A stretch of 19,860 nucleotides of DNA. Source: Candidatus Woesearchaeota archaeon. GTDB lineage: Archaea > Nanobdellota > Nanobdellia > Woesearchaeales > WJKL01. A program made the translations under genes and the position numbers. The notes under the pieces were generated by a model. It did no database searches, was not told the origin of the DNA, and was given only the letters and a program-made list of their open reading frames with translations. The DNA is taken from positions 1-19,860 of the forward strand of contig JAHWIT010000069.1 in assembly GCA_019322455.1 (NCBI GenBank), written 5' to 3'. How positions within the stretch are numbered: position 1 is the first letter of the stretch; every line of letters begins with the position of its first letter. Shown here one piece after another: positions 1 through 5,964 of the stretch.

Positions 1-1697
1 AGAACAGAAAAAATCTCTCTTCCATTAACCTTTGCTTTATTTGGAAGCTTTGAAAAATCATTAATTCCTATCTTATAAAGCATATCAACTGCTTCTTCTC
101 TGCCTATCTCCATTTCTTTTGTTAATAAATAATTTCCACTTACTGCATCTTGTATACAGCCAATAATACTCAATCCATATCTTGGACTGATCAACTGTGT
201 TTTAACCTGCATTAATTGCTCTGCTTCTGCCCTAGCTTCCTCTGTCTGAGGAATATGGATATTCATTTCATCTCCATCAAAATCAGCATTATAAGGAGCG
301 CATACCGCAGGATTCAATCTAAATGTCTTCCCAGGTAATACCTTGACTCTATGGCTCATCATACTCATCCTGTGCAGTGAAGGCTGTCTGTTAAATATAG
401 CTATATCCCCATTCATCAAATGTCTTTCAACAGCATAACCTGGTTTTATTTCTTCTAATAAAGCTTCTTTTGTATCATCTGTTATCTTCTTTTTCTTGCC
501 ATCTGGTCTTACTATGTAATTTGCACCAGGATATTTATGAGGGCCTTTTTCAACAAATCTTTTCAGATATTCAAAATTCCACACATTAATTATCTCAGGA
601 ATAGTAAGTTTCATTGCAACGCTTTTTGGAAGTCCTACTTCATCCAAATCAAGCATTGGATCAGGACTAATTACAGTTCTGCTGGAAAAGTTTGTTCTTT
701 TTCCAGCTAAATTATGACGAATACGTCCTTCTTTACTTTTGATTCTTTCAGTAATTGTCTTTAGTGGTTGTCCAGATCTATGTCTAGCAGGAGGTAATTG
801 AGCAACATTATTATCAAAAAATGTAGTTACATGATACTGTAATAAATCCCATAAATCCTCTATAATTATCTCAGGAGCTCCTGCATTTATATTCTCAAAC
901 AACCTTTGATTTATCCTGACTATATCTCCTAATTTATGTGTTAAATCATCTTCACTTCTTTCTCCTGTTTCAAGAGTAATAGAAGGCCTCATAGTTACAG
1001 GAGGTATTGGTAATACTGTTAAAACCATCCATTCTGGTCTTATGGATTTAGGATTTAATCCAAATATCTCTAAGTCTTCATCTGGTATCTTTTCTAATCT
1101 AGTTCTTACTTCAATAGGACTAATCTTTTTCTCATTTTCCATAAAAGTAGTAGGCTTTTCTAATTTTATCTTTTGTTGCCTTGCTTTACAGTAAGGGCAT
1201 TTGTTAATTGTTCTTAGATTAGAAATAATCTTTTTTATTGCATCCCTTCTTGCCTCAAGTCCGCCTTCTTCCTCTTCTATTTTATCTAAATCAGCCATAA
1301 TCTTATCAATCTTATTTTGAGGTATCAAAACCCTTCCGCATTCCTTGCAAGAGCTTCTCAATAAATCTAATACAATATTAACAAAACTTATATGTACAAT
1401 TGGTCTAGCTAATTCAATATATCCAAAATGGCCGTTGCATTCCTTTAATTTGCTTCTGCAGGTCTTACATCTTAAACCAGGATCAATTACTCCTAACCTT
1501 ATATCCATCAATCCTCCATCAACTGGATAACCTTCTTTATCATAAAGTTCAGGAGTGACAATCTTTGCAGAAGCCATCTTTTTTATCTGCTGCGAGCTGA
1601 AAACAGAAAAAATAATTTTCTCAACCTTTTTATAAATATAATTTTGTGGAGATATAATCTCTTCTTCCCTTCTTTCTGATACCTTTTCTTCTTCCAT
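1..1697 (-). CDS. rpoA1: DNA-directed RNA polymerase subunit A' (RpoA1), N-terminal 565 codons, cut by the left edge
   Basis: Largest catalytic subunit half of the archaeal RNA polymerase. Translating the minus strand from the ATG at 1697 gives an open frame to the window edge. The protein opens with MEEEKVSERREE, then the clamp zinc motif CKTC with CNGHFG downstream (most homologues have CPGHFG), then further pairs CKEC and CPYC near residues 115-165. The active-site motif NADFDGDEMN lies at residues 470-479, with the three Mg-binding aspartates at D472, D474 and D476. Just before it is the FNRQPSLHRMSMM segment typical of the family. The ATG is 5 nt after the rpoB' stop with no clear Shine-Dalgarno, so translation is probably coupled. 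The rest of A' and presumably A'' lie outside the window. Identification is certain; the 3' end is missing. Confidence 0.97.
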   Translation of the reverse strand, partial: MEEEKVSERREEEIISPQNYIYKKVEKIIFSVFSSQQIKKMASAKIVTPELYDKEGYPVDGGLMDIRLGVIDPGLRCKTCRSKLKECNGHFGYIELARPIVHISFVNIVLDLLRSSCKECGRVLIPQNKIDKIMADLDKIEEEEGGLEARRDAIKKIISNLRTINKCPYCKARQQKIKLEKPTTFMENEKKISPIEVRTRLEKIPDEDLEIFGLNPKSIRPEWMVLTVLPIPPVTMRPSITLETGERSEDDLTHKLGDIVRINQRLFENINAGAPEIIIEDLWDLLQYHVTTFFDNNVAQLPPARHRSGQPLKTITERIKSKEGRIRHNLAGKRTNFSSRTVISPDPMLDLDEVGLPKSVAMKLTIPEIINVWNFEYLKRFVEKGPHKYPGANYIVRPDGKKKKITDDTKEALLEEIKPGYAVERHLMNGDIAIFNRQPSLHRMSMMSHRVKVLPGKTFRLNPAVCAPYNADFDGDEMNIHIPQTEEARAEAEQLMQVKTQLISPRYGLSIIGCIQDAVSGNYLLTKEMEIGREEAVDMLYKIGINDFSKLPNKAKVNGREIFSV

Positions 1698-1702
1698 TTT
1701 AT

Positions 1703-3502
1703 CTAATATTTATTTTTTAATTTTAAAGCAGGATAAACACATAATGATTTGAACTCATCCAAAACTAATTTAAATGCATAACTAACCTCAATATTGCTGA
1801 CCTCAACATCTCCGCATACAGGGCAGAAACTTTTGTTTTGTTTTTCATCATATATAGCTATTAGCCCGCATTTCTCGCATACAGGAACAATTGTCTTGTC
1901 AGAATCAAATCTTTCTTTAAGCAATAATGAAGCACCGTGTGCAACGAATGTATCCTTCTCCATCTCTCCTAATCTTAATCCTCCTTCTTTTGCTCTTCCT
2001 TCTGTTGGCTGTCTTGTAAGCAGCTGTATTGGGCCTCTTGCTCTGGCATGTATCTTGTTTGCAACCATATGCTTTAATTTCAAATAATACATATTTCCAA
2101 TATAAATCCTAACCTTAAATTCTTCTCCAGTTTGTCCATTATAAAGAGTTTCAAATCCATCTTCTCTAAATCCTAATGATAATAATTCTTTTCTTAGTTC
2201 TTCTTCAGGCTCAGAATCAAATGTAGTTCCATCAATATATCTTCCTGATAAAGCTCCTGTCTTTCCAGCAATCAATTCAATCATATGAGATATAGTCATT
2301 CTAGAAGGAACAGAATGTGGAGAGAATATTAAATCAGGAATTATGCCAGAAGATGAAAAAGGCATATCTCCTTCTGGAACTATTAGCCCTACAATTCCTT
2401 TCTGACCGTGTCTGCTTGTAAATTTATCTCCAATCTCTGGAATTCTTTGATCTCTAAGTCTAACCTGGACAAGTTTATTTCCTTCTGCATTTTCAGTAAC
2501 TAAAACAAAATCAACAACTCCTTGCTCGCCATGAGCAATTGACACAGAACTTTCTCTTCTGGTAGCAGCAGCTAGATTATATTCATCCAAGCTGCTTAAA
2601 AATCTAGGAGGGCTTGTTTTGCCAATTACAACATCTCCTTCAGCTATTTGTGCTTCAGGATAAATAATACCATCCTTTTCTAAGTATCTATAATCATGCT
2701 CGCTTTTATATCCTTTAACATCCTTATCAGGAATACTAACATCATCCACTAATCCTCCGCTGTATCTCAATTCTTCAGCAATACTTGGTCTGTAATAAGT
2801 GCTTCTTCCAAATCCTCTGTCAATGCTGCCTTTATTTAAAATAATAGAATCCTCCATATTATATCCTTCATAACTCATTACTGCAACAATAATATTTTGC
2901 CCTGATGGATGCAGTTCATCGCTATATATGCTATGCATCATTGTTTTAACAATTGGAATCTGTGGACTATGGAGCAAATTAACATCCATATCCATCCTAA
3001 CTAAAAAATTTGAAGCATAAAATCCTAAAGCCTGTTTTTGATTCTTACTTCCCATATTTATTCTTGCAGGAGGACTATGATTAGCATATGGAACCAAAGA
3101 AGTTGCTAATCCTAACATGCTCATAGGGGTTATCTCTAAATGTGTATTCTCTACTCTTAATTCATTTTCATTAAAAGCAACCAAAGCATTCTCTTCTTCA
3201 GCAGAATCCAAAAATTCAATTACTCCTTGTTGCACTAGATCATTCCAGCTTATTTCTCCTTTTTCTAATTGCTTAATATGATTTTCAGTTAATAGAGGAA
3301 TACCATCTTTTACAACTATTAATGGCCTTCGTGCTCTTCCTTTTCTATTTTCAATTTCAAGAACATCAGATTTATCATTATAGAAAATATTTGCATTATT
3401 TGGTATACTTCCTTTTCTTCGTTCACTCTTAAACTGTTCGCAAAATAGAGCTGAATCTTCAGTTTCTCCTACAAATTTGCTGTTAATATATACTTCTGTC
3501 AT
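1703..3502 (-). CDS. rpoB1: DNA-directed RNA polymerase subunit B' (C-terminal half of split B)
   Basis: Second-largest subunit, C-terminal half, equivalent to the second half of bacterial beta and Rpb2. The 599-aa product starts MTEVYINSKFVGE, the usual beginning of archaeal B'. It contains the conserved GYNMEDSIILNKGSIDRG segment, the active-centre block IGDKFTSRHGQKG followed by FSPHSVPSRMT, and a C-terminal zinc ribbon made of CEKC and CPVC. An in-frame TTG at 3526 would add eight residues and overlap rpoB''. I prefer the ATG at 3502, which follows the rpoB'' TAA after one nucleotide. No strong Shine-Dalgarno is visible, so coupling with rpoB'' is likely. The split of B into B'' and B' is found in many euryarchaea and DPANN genomes. 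Confidence 0.97.
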   Translation of the reverse strand: MTEVYINSKFVGETEDSALFCEQFKSERRKGSIPNNANIFYNDKSDVLEIENRKGRARRPLIVVKDGIPLLTENHIKQLEKGEISWNDLVQQGVIEFLDSAEEENALVAFNENELRVENTHLEITPMSMLGLATSLVPYANHSPPARINMGSKNQKQALGFYASNFLVRMDMDVNLLHSPQIPIVKTMMHSIYSDELHPSGQNIIVAVMSYEGYNMEDSIILNKGSIDRGFGRSTYYRPSIAEELRYSGGLVDDVSIPDKDVKGYKSEHDYRYLEKDGIIYPEAQIAEGDVVIGKTSPPRFLSSLDEYNLAAATRRESSVSIAHGEQGVVDFVLVTENAEGNKLVQVRLRDQRIPEIGDKFTSRHGQKGIVGLIVPEGDMPFSSSGIIPDLIFSPHSVPSRMTISHMIELIAGKTGALSGRYIDGTTFDSEPEEELRKELLSLGFREDGFETLYNGQTGEEFKVRIYIGNMYYLKLKHMVANKIHARARGPIQLLTRQPTEGRAKEGGLRLGEMEKDTFVAHGASLLLKERFDSDKTIVPVCEKCGLIAIYDEKQNKSFCPVCGDVEVSNIEVSYAFKLVLDEFKSLCVYPALKLKNKY

Positions 3503-3503
3503 T

Positions 3504-4985
3504 TTATTTTGTTGGTTTAAGTCCAAAACCTTTTAGTGCTTTTAATAATTCATCCTCATCACTATCATAACTGCTTTTGCATAACAAAGACAAATTTTTT
3601 CTTAATCCAATATTTGTTCCTTCAGGAGTTTCAATTGGACATAATCTTCCAAGGTGTGTACAATGCAGTTCCCTTGCCTCAAAATTTTCTTGAGAAGCAC
3701 TTAAAGGACTAATTACTCTTTGTAAATGGCTCATTAATTCCAAGAAATTTAATCTTTGTATTCTCTGGCTTATACCTTTTCTTCCACCAACCCAAGCCCC
3801 TGTTGCCATACTGCTGTATATTCTGTTTGTCAATAATTTTTCTCTTATAATTACCTTGATTGATGGAAATTTTCCTCTTTTTACTATTCTTTGAAAATTA
3901 TATAACATATCTCCAATTAAAATCTTTAAATTTACTCTAAGTAGATCAGCTAATAAATTACCAGCCATTTTTAATCTCTTATTCATATAATGGTCTCTAT
4001 CATCAACCGGAAGTTTTCCATTACTCACATCAATAAACTTTTTCAGCATCTTGCATAAATTATAAGCCTTTAGTCTTTTATCGTCCTCTGTTACACCTAC
4101 ATGAGGCAGTAAATATCTGTTTAAAATATCCTTCATCCTCTCAACCCTGATTTCTTTTGATTGAGTTATGCCAATCATTTTTGCTATTCTATCAAGAGCC
4201 TCTTCTTCTGTTTTAATATCAACAAATTCATATAAATTAGTTAGAACATCATCATAACTTTTCTCACTTGAAATCATAGTCATAATCTCTTCATCTTTCA
4301 ATATTCCAAGTGCTTTTAACATCATTACTATCGGCACTCTTTTTACTCTTGTAAAACTTAAATAGAATATGCTCTCTTTTGTTCTTTCAATTGTATGTGG
4401 AATCTTAAATGCTCCTCTTTCAGAAAAAATCTTACCAACATATGGGCTTGGTCCAATTGATTCCTTGCTTACTAAAAATCTATTTGCAGCAAGATCCTCA
4501 ACTATTATCAATACCTTTTCAGTTCCATTAATTATAAAATATCCTCCAGGATCATCAGGATCTTCTCCTTGTTTAATTAAATCTTCTTTGCTTAGACTAT
4601 TTAAATGGCAGTATTTGCTTTTCAGCATAACCGGGATATTACCAAGCAAAGTTGTAAATGATTCACGCTGTACTCCATTTATATGAGCACTTACCTCAAT
4701 ATAAACAGGAGCACTGTAACTTAACTTTCTTAGCCTTGCCTCCATCGGATAAATTGCTCTCTTACTTCCGTCTGCTTCTGTTATCTCTGGCTTAGTGACC
4801 CATATCTTATCAAATCTTATTTTAAATTCTTCAATATCAGGGGGAATTATTGTTGGTTCAATCTCTTTATTTTCACTTATAATATTTTGGAGTTCTTTCT
4901 CTATAAAGTTATTATAAGATTCAATTGTTGAATCAACAAAACTCTGTTCTTCAAAATATTTTTTTATTAATATATTCTTATTCAC
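3504..4985 (-). CDS. rpoB2: DNA-directed RNA polymerase subunit B'' (N-terminal half of split B)
   Basis: N-terminal half of the second-largest RNA polymerase subunit, 493 aa. Diagnostic stretches are ADGSKRAIYPMEARLRKLSY, GGYFIINGTEKVLIIVED, DDRDHYMNKRLKMAGNLL and, near the C-terminus, LGRLCPIETPEGTNIGL, which matches the family's PEG-N-GL block. The start codon is GTG at 4985. It lies inside the end of rpoH, giving an 8-nt overlap (GTGAATAA), and a GAGG sits about 9 nt upstream, which supports this start over any later methionine. Termination is just before the ATG of rpoB'. Length and order fit the archaeal split-B arrangement. Confidence 0.97.
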   Translation of the reverse strand: MNKNILIKKYFEEQSFVDSTIESYNNFIEKELQNIISENKEIEPTIIPPDIEEFKIRFDKIWVTKPEITEADGSKRAIYPMEARLRKLSYSAPVYIEVSAHINGVQRESFTTLLGNIPVMLKSKYCHLNSLSKEDLIKQGEDPDDPGGYFIINGTEKVLIIVEDLAANRFLVSKESIGPSPYVGKIFSERGAFKIPHTIERTKESIFYLSFTRVKRVPIVMMLKALGILKDEEIMTMISSEKSYDDVLTNLYEFVDIKTEEEALDRIAKMIGITQSKEIRVERMKDILNRYLLPHVGVTEDDKRLKAYNLCKMLKKFIDVSNGKLPVDDRDHYMNKRLKMAGNLLADLLRVNLKILIGDMLYNFQRIVKRGKFPSIKVIIREKLLTNRIYSSMATGAWVGGRKGISQRIQRLNFLELMSHLQRVISPLSASQENFEARELHCTHLGRLCPIETPEGTNIGLRKNLSLLCKSSYDSDEDELLKALKGFGLKPTK

Positions 4986-5226
4986 TTACAACGCCTCTAT
5001 AAAAAATAGATTCACCAGCTGTCGGGCTTATTCTAATTATCTTAATAATATCTCCAACCTTGACATTAAGTGACACAATAGCAGGATCATCCTTTTTGAT
5101 TTTTGGTAATTCTTTCAAAGAAATATTATATTTTTCAAACAGTTCTTGTTTTTCTTTTTCAGAAAGCTTAATATGCTCTGGCATTAAAACATGTTTCTTT
5201 ATGATTATCTTTTTCCTTTTTGCCAT
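4978..5226 (-). CDS. rpoH: DNA-directed RNA polymerase subunit H
   Basis: Small RNA polymerase subunit, 82 aa, the archaeal counterpart of the C-terminal domain of Rpb5. The recognisable core is HVLMPEHIKLSEKEKQELF, then LKELPKIKKDDPAIVSLNVK and GDIIKIIRISPTAGESIFYR, which is the standard subunit H domain; the N-terminus adds a short basic stretch. The ATG at 5226 is preceded by AGGA about 10 nt upstream. Its 5' neighbour is tRNA-Lys only 22 bp away, which leaves no room for a separate promoter in between. This suggests that rpoH and the polymerase genes below it are read from the tRNA promoter, or from one inside the tRNA genes. Confidence 0.97.
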   Translation of the reverse strand: MAKRKKIIIKKHVLMPEHIKLSEKEKQELFEKYNISLKELPKIKKDDPAIVSLNVKVGDIIKIIRISPTAGESIFYRGVVSE

Positions 5227-5248
5227 CTTTATTTTCCTGAGATTAAAA

Positions 5249-5356
5249 TGGTGGGCCGGACGAGATTCGAACTCGCGACCACTGCATGTCCTTTACCTTA
5301 GTTTTACATCCAAGGTCTTAAAAGTGCAGTGCTCTACCAGGCTGAGCTACCGGCCC
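5249..5356 (-). tRNA. tRNA-Lys(UUU) with a 31-nt intron at 37/38; CCA encoded
   Basis: Folded by hand on the minus strand. Acceptor GGGCCGG pairs with CCGGCCC, with A73 followed by an encoded CCA (5251-5249). The D-arm is GCTC/GAGC, the anticodon stem CTGCA/TGCAG, and the T-arm GCGAG-TTCGAAT-CTCGT. After intron removal the loop is CTTTTAA, giving anticodon UUU at 5322-5320. The intron (5288-5318) sits at the canonical archaeal position 37/38. The BHB has a central helix CUUU/AAGG, 3-nt bulges UAA and ACA, and an intron helix ACCUU/AAGGU. The mature length is 74 nt before CCA. It is 2 nt downstream of tRNA-Asp. Confidence 0.95.
5288..5318 (-). other. Intron of tRNA-Lys at position 37/38, 31 nt
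   Basis: The boundaries come from requiring a 7-nt anticodon loop and from the bulge-helix-bulge fold: cut UA^A after A37 and AC^A before A38. The internal helix ACCUU/AAGGU closes the intron. This is the commonest archaeal intron site. Confidence 0.9.
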
Positions 5357-5358
5357 AA

Positions 5359-5444
5359 CGCCCTGGCCGGGATTTTCGCTCATGTGTCGAACCCGGGTCG
5401 GGGCCTCGACAGGGCCCCATGATAGGCCACTACACTACCAGGGC
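5359..5444 (-). tRNA. tRNA-Asp(GUC) with a 13-nt intron in the T-loop (59/60)
   Basis: Folded by hand on the minus strand. Acceptor GCCCTGG pairs with CCAGGGC, with discriminator G at 5359. The anticodon stem GGGCC/GGCCC closes the loop CTGTCGA, so the anticodon is GUC. The D-arm GTGT/TCAT and a 4-nt variable loop resemble other archaeal tRNA-Asp. The T-stem CCGGG/CCCGG encloses 20 nt instead of 7. Removing 13 nt leaves the normal loop TTCGACT and a 73-nt mature tRNA. CCA is not encoded; tRNA-Lys begins 2 nt further on. The anticodon arm itself has no intron. Confidence 0.93.
5373..5385 (-). other. 13-nt BHB intron inside the T-loop of tRNA-Asp
   Basis: The intron is ACATGAGCGAAAA. The T-stem serves as the outer helix. 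The central 4-bp helix is UUCG (exon) with CGAA (intron), flanked by 3-nt bulges ACA and AAU, and the intron side closes with one C-G pair over an AUGA tetraloop. Cuts at AC^A and AA^U restore a 7-nt T-loop. The geometry matches the archaeal splicing endonuclease substrate. Confidence 0.85.
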
Positions 5445-5684
5445 AATTTTAAATGGCCCTATATTATAATCTCTAGCTTAATTTATCTATTTTTAGATAT
5501 TTCTGACTAGAGAAAGATTTTATACCCATTGAAACAAAAGAATTTTGCCATCATTTATAAATGTTGCGGAAATATAAGTATTTCTGCAACTTCAAAATGC
5601 TTTTTAGTGTTTTGTATGTTACTCTTTTTTAACGTTTTTTTACAAAAATTTGACTAATTTAGCAGTTTTTTTAAAAGAAAAGAA
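5445..5684. other. 240-bp gap between tRNA-Tyr and tRNA-Asp: no gene seen
   Basis: Very AT-rich, with no convincing open frame on either strand. On the minus strand, T-rich tracts (TTCTTTTCTTTT) directly follow tRNA-Tyr and look like an archaeal oligo-T terminator. TATA-like sequences near 5461-5470 and 5480-5490 could drive the tRNA-Asp/tRNA-Lys/rpo transcript. A perfect hairpin at 5563-5590 is listed separately. Confidence 0.6.
5563..5590. repeat. 12-bp perfect hairpin in the tRNA-Tyr to tRNA-Asp gap
   Basis: GTTGCGGAAATA pairs with TATTTCTGCAAC around a TAAG loop (one G-U pair, the rest Watson-Crick). It stands alone in AT-rich sequence, with TTTATAAA just to its left at 5554-5561. It could be a transcript-end structure, a small RNA or a DNA palindrome; the sequence does not decide. 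Confidence 0.6.
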
Positions 5685-5720
5685 TCCCCGCTGGCGGAGT
5701 CGAACCACCGATCCCTCGGT

Positions 5721-5777
5721 ATCAGCTGACTCATCTTCATTCCAAGCATTTAGCAAAGTCAATGAGTGGTTTTAAAC
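5721..5777 (-). other. 57-nt intron of tRNA-Tyr at position 37/38
   Basis: Boundaries follow from restoring the loop CTGTAGA. The BHB is imperfect: the strict central helix CUGU/GCUG has a U-U mismatch. A better helix GCUG/CAGC, continued by ACUCAU/AUGAGU inside the intron, would move the cut by one or two bases and give an 8-nt loop. The position is therefore firm but the exact splice sites are less so. Confidence 0.75.
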
Positions 5778-5799
5778 CTACAGCCGAGTGCTCTAGCCA

Positions 5800-5823
5800 T
5801 TGCTCCTCTTTGTTATTAAGAGT
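5800..5823 (-). other. 24-nt BHB intron in the D-loop of tRNA-Tyr (15/16)
   Basis: The D-stem strand GCTC pairs with an intron GAGC (5805-5802) as the central 4-bp helix. It is flanked by 3-nt bulges AGA and AAT and closed by the intron helix CTCTT/AAGAG. Cutting AG^A and AA^T restores the D-loop AGTGGCTA between GCTC and GAGC. The outer helix is weak, so this is an HBh'-type relaxed motif. Confidence 0.87.
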
Positions 5824-5862
5824 CTGAGCTAAGCGGGGAATAAGAAGAAAGGAAATTATTTG

Positions 5863-5872
5863 CTTTAAAAAG
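5863..5872 (-). promoter_or_regulatory. TATA box of tRNA-Tyr
   Basis: CTTTTTAAAG on the minus strand, centred about 29 bp before the mature tRNA 5' end (5838). It is next to the palindromic element at 5873-5963. Confidence 0.5.
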
Positions 5873-5963
5873 TTTACGAAAATTTATTTTCGTAAATTCA
5901 AAAATCTCTTTGAAATCAAAGATTTCTAAGAGATGCCAAAATCTTTGATTTTTGTAATTTACG
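5873..5963. repeat. 91-bp multi-palindromic element between the membrane-protein gene and tRNA-Tyr
   Basis: Three nested self-complementary arms. Arm A is TTTACGAAAA (5873-5882) with TTTTCGTAAA (5887-5896). Arm B is ATCTCTT-T-GAAATC (5904-5917) with GATTTC-T-AAGAGAT (5921-5934), loop AAA. An outer pairing joins 5891-5906 to 5947-5963 with a single-base bulge. On the minus strand it starts one base after the stop codon at 5965, so it may be a 3' UTR structure or terminator. A degenerate mobile palindrome is also possible. Confidence 0.6.
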
Positions 5964-5964
5964 A

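Larger units (their letters stand above)
5685..5838 (-). tRNA. tRNA-Tyr(GUA) with two introns (D-loop, 24 nt; anticodon loop, 57 nt)
   Basis: Folded by hand on the minus strand. Acceptor CCCCGCT pairs with AGCGGGG with A73; C1-G72 is the archaeal tyrosine identity pair. The anticodon stem is CTCGG/CCGAG with loop CTGTAGA, so the anticodon is GUA. The T-arm is GGTGG-TTCGACT-CCGCC. Two insertions interrupt it: 5800-5823 in the D-loop and 5721-5777 at 37/38. Removing both gives exactly 73 nt and a standard D-arm GCTC-AGTGGCTA-GAGC. CCA is not encoded. A TATA-like CTTTTTAAAG at 5863-5872 is about 26-33 bp upstream, placing the start close to the mature 5' end. Confidence 0.93.

Noticed and set aside
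3503..3526. TTG start for rpoB' eight codons upstream
   Set aside because: It overlaps rpoB'' and the family normally starts at the MTEVYIN-like position; the ATG at 3502 follows the upstream stop closely.
5060..5422. Plus-strand open frame of 120 codons containing AGRDSNSRP
   Set aside because: It runs antisense through rpoH, tRNA-Lys and part of tRNA-Asp. The GRDSNSRP peptide is the familiar false product of reading a tRNA gene backwards.
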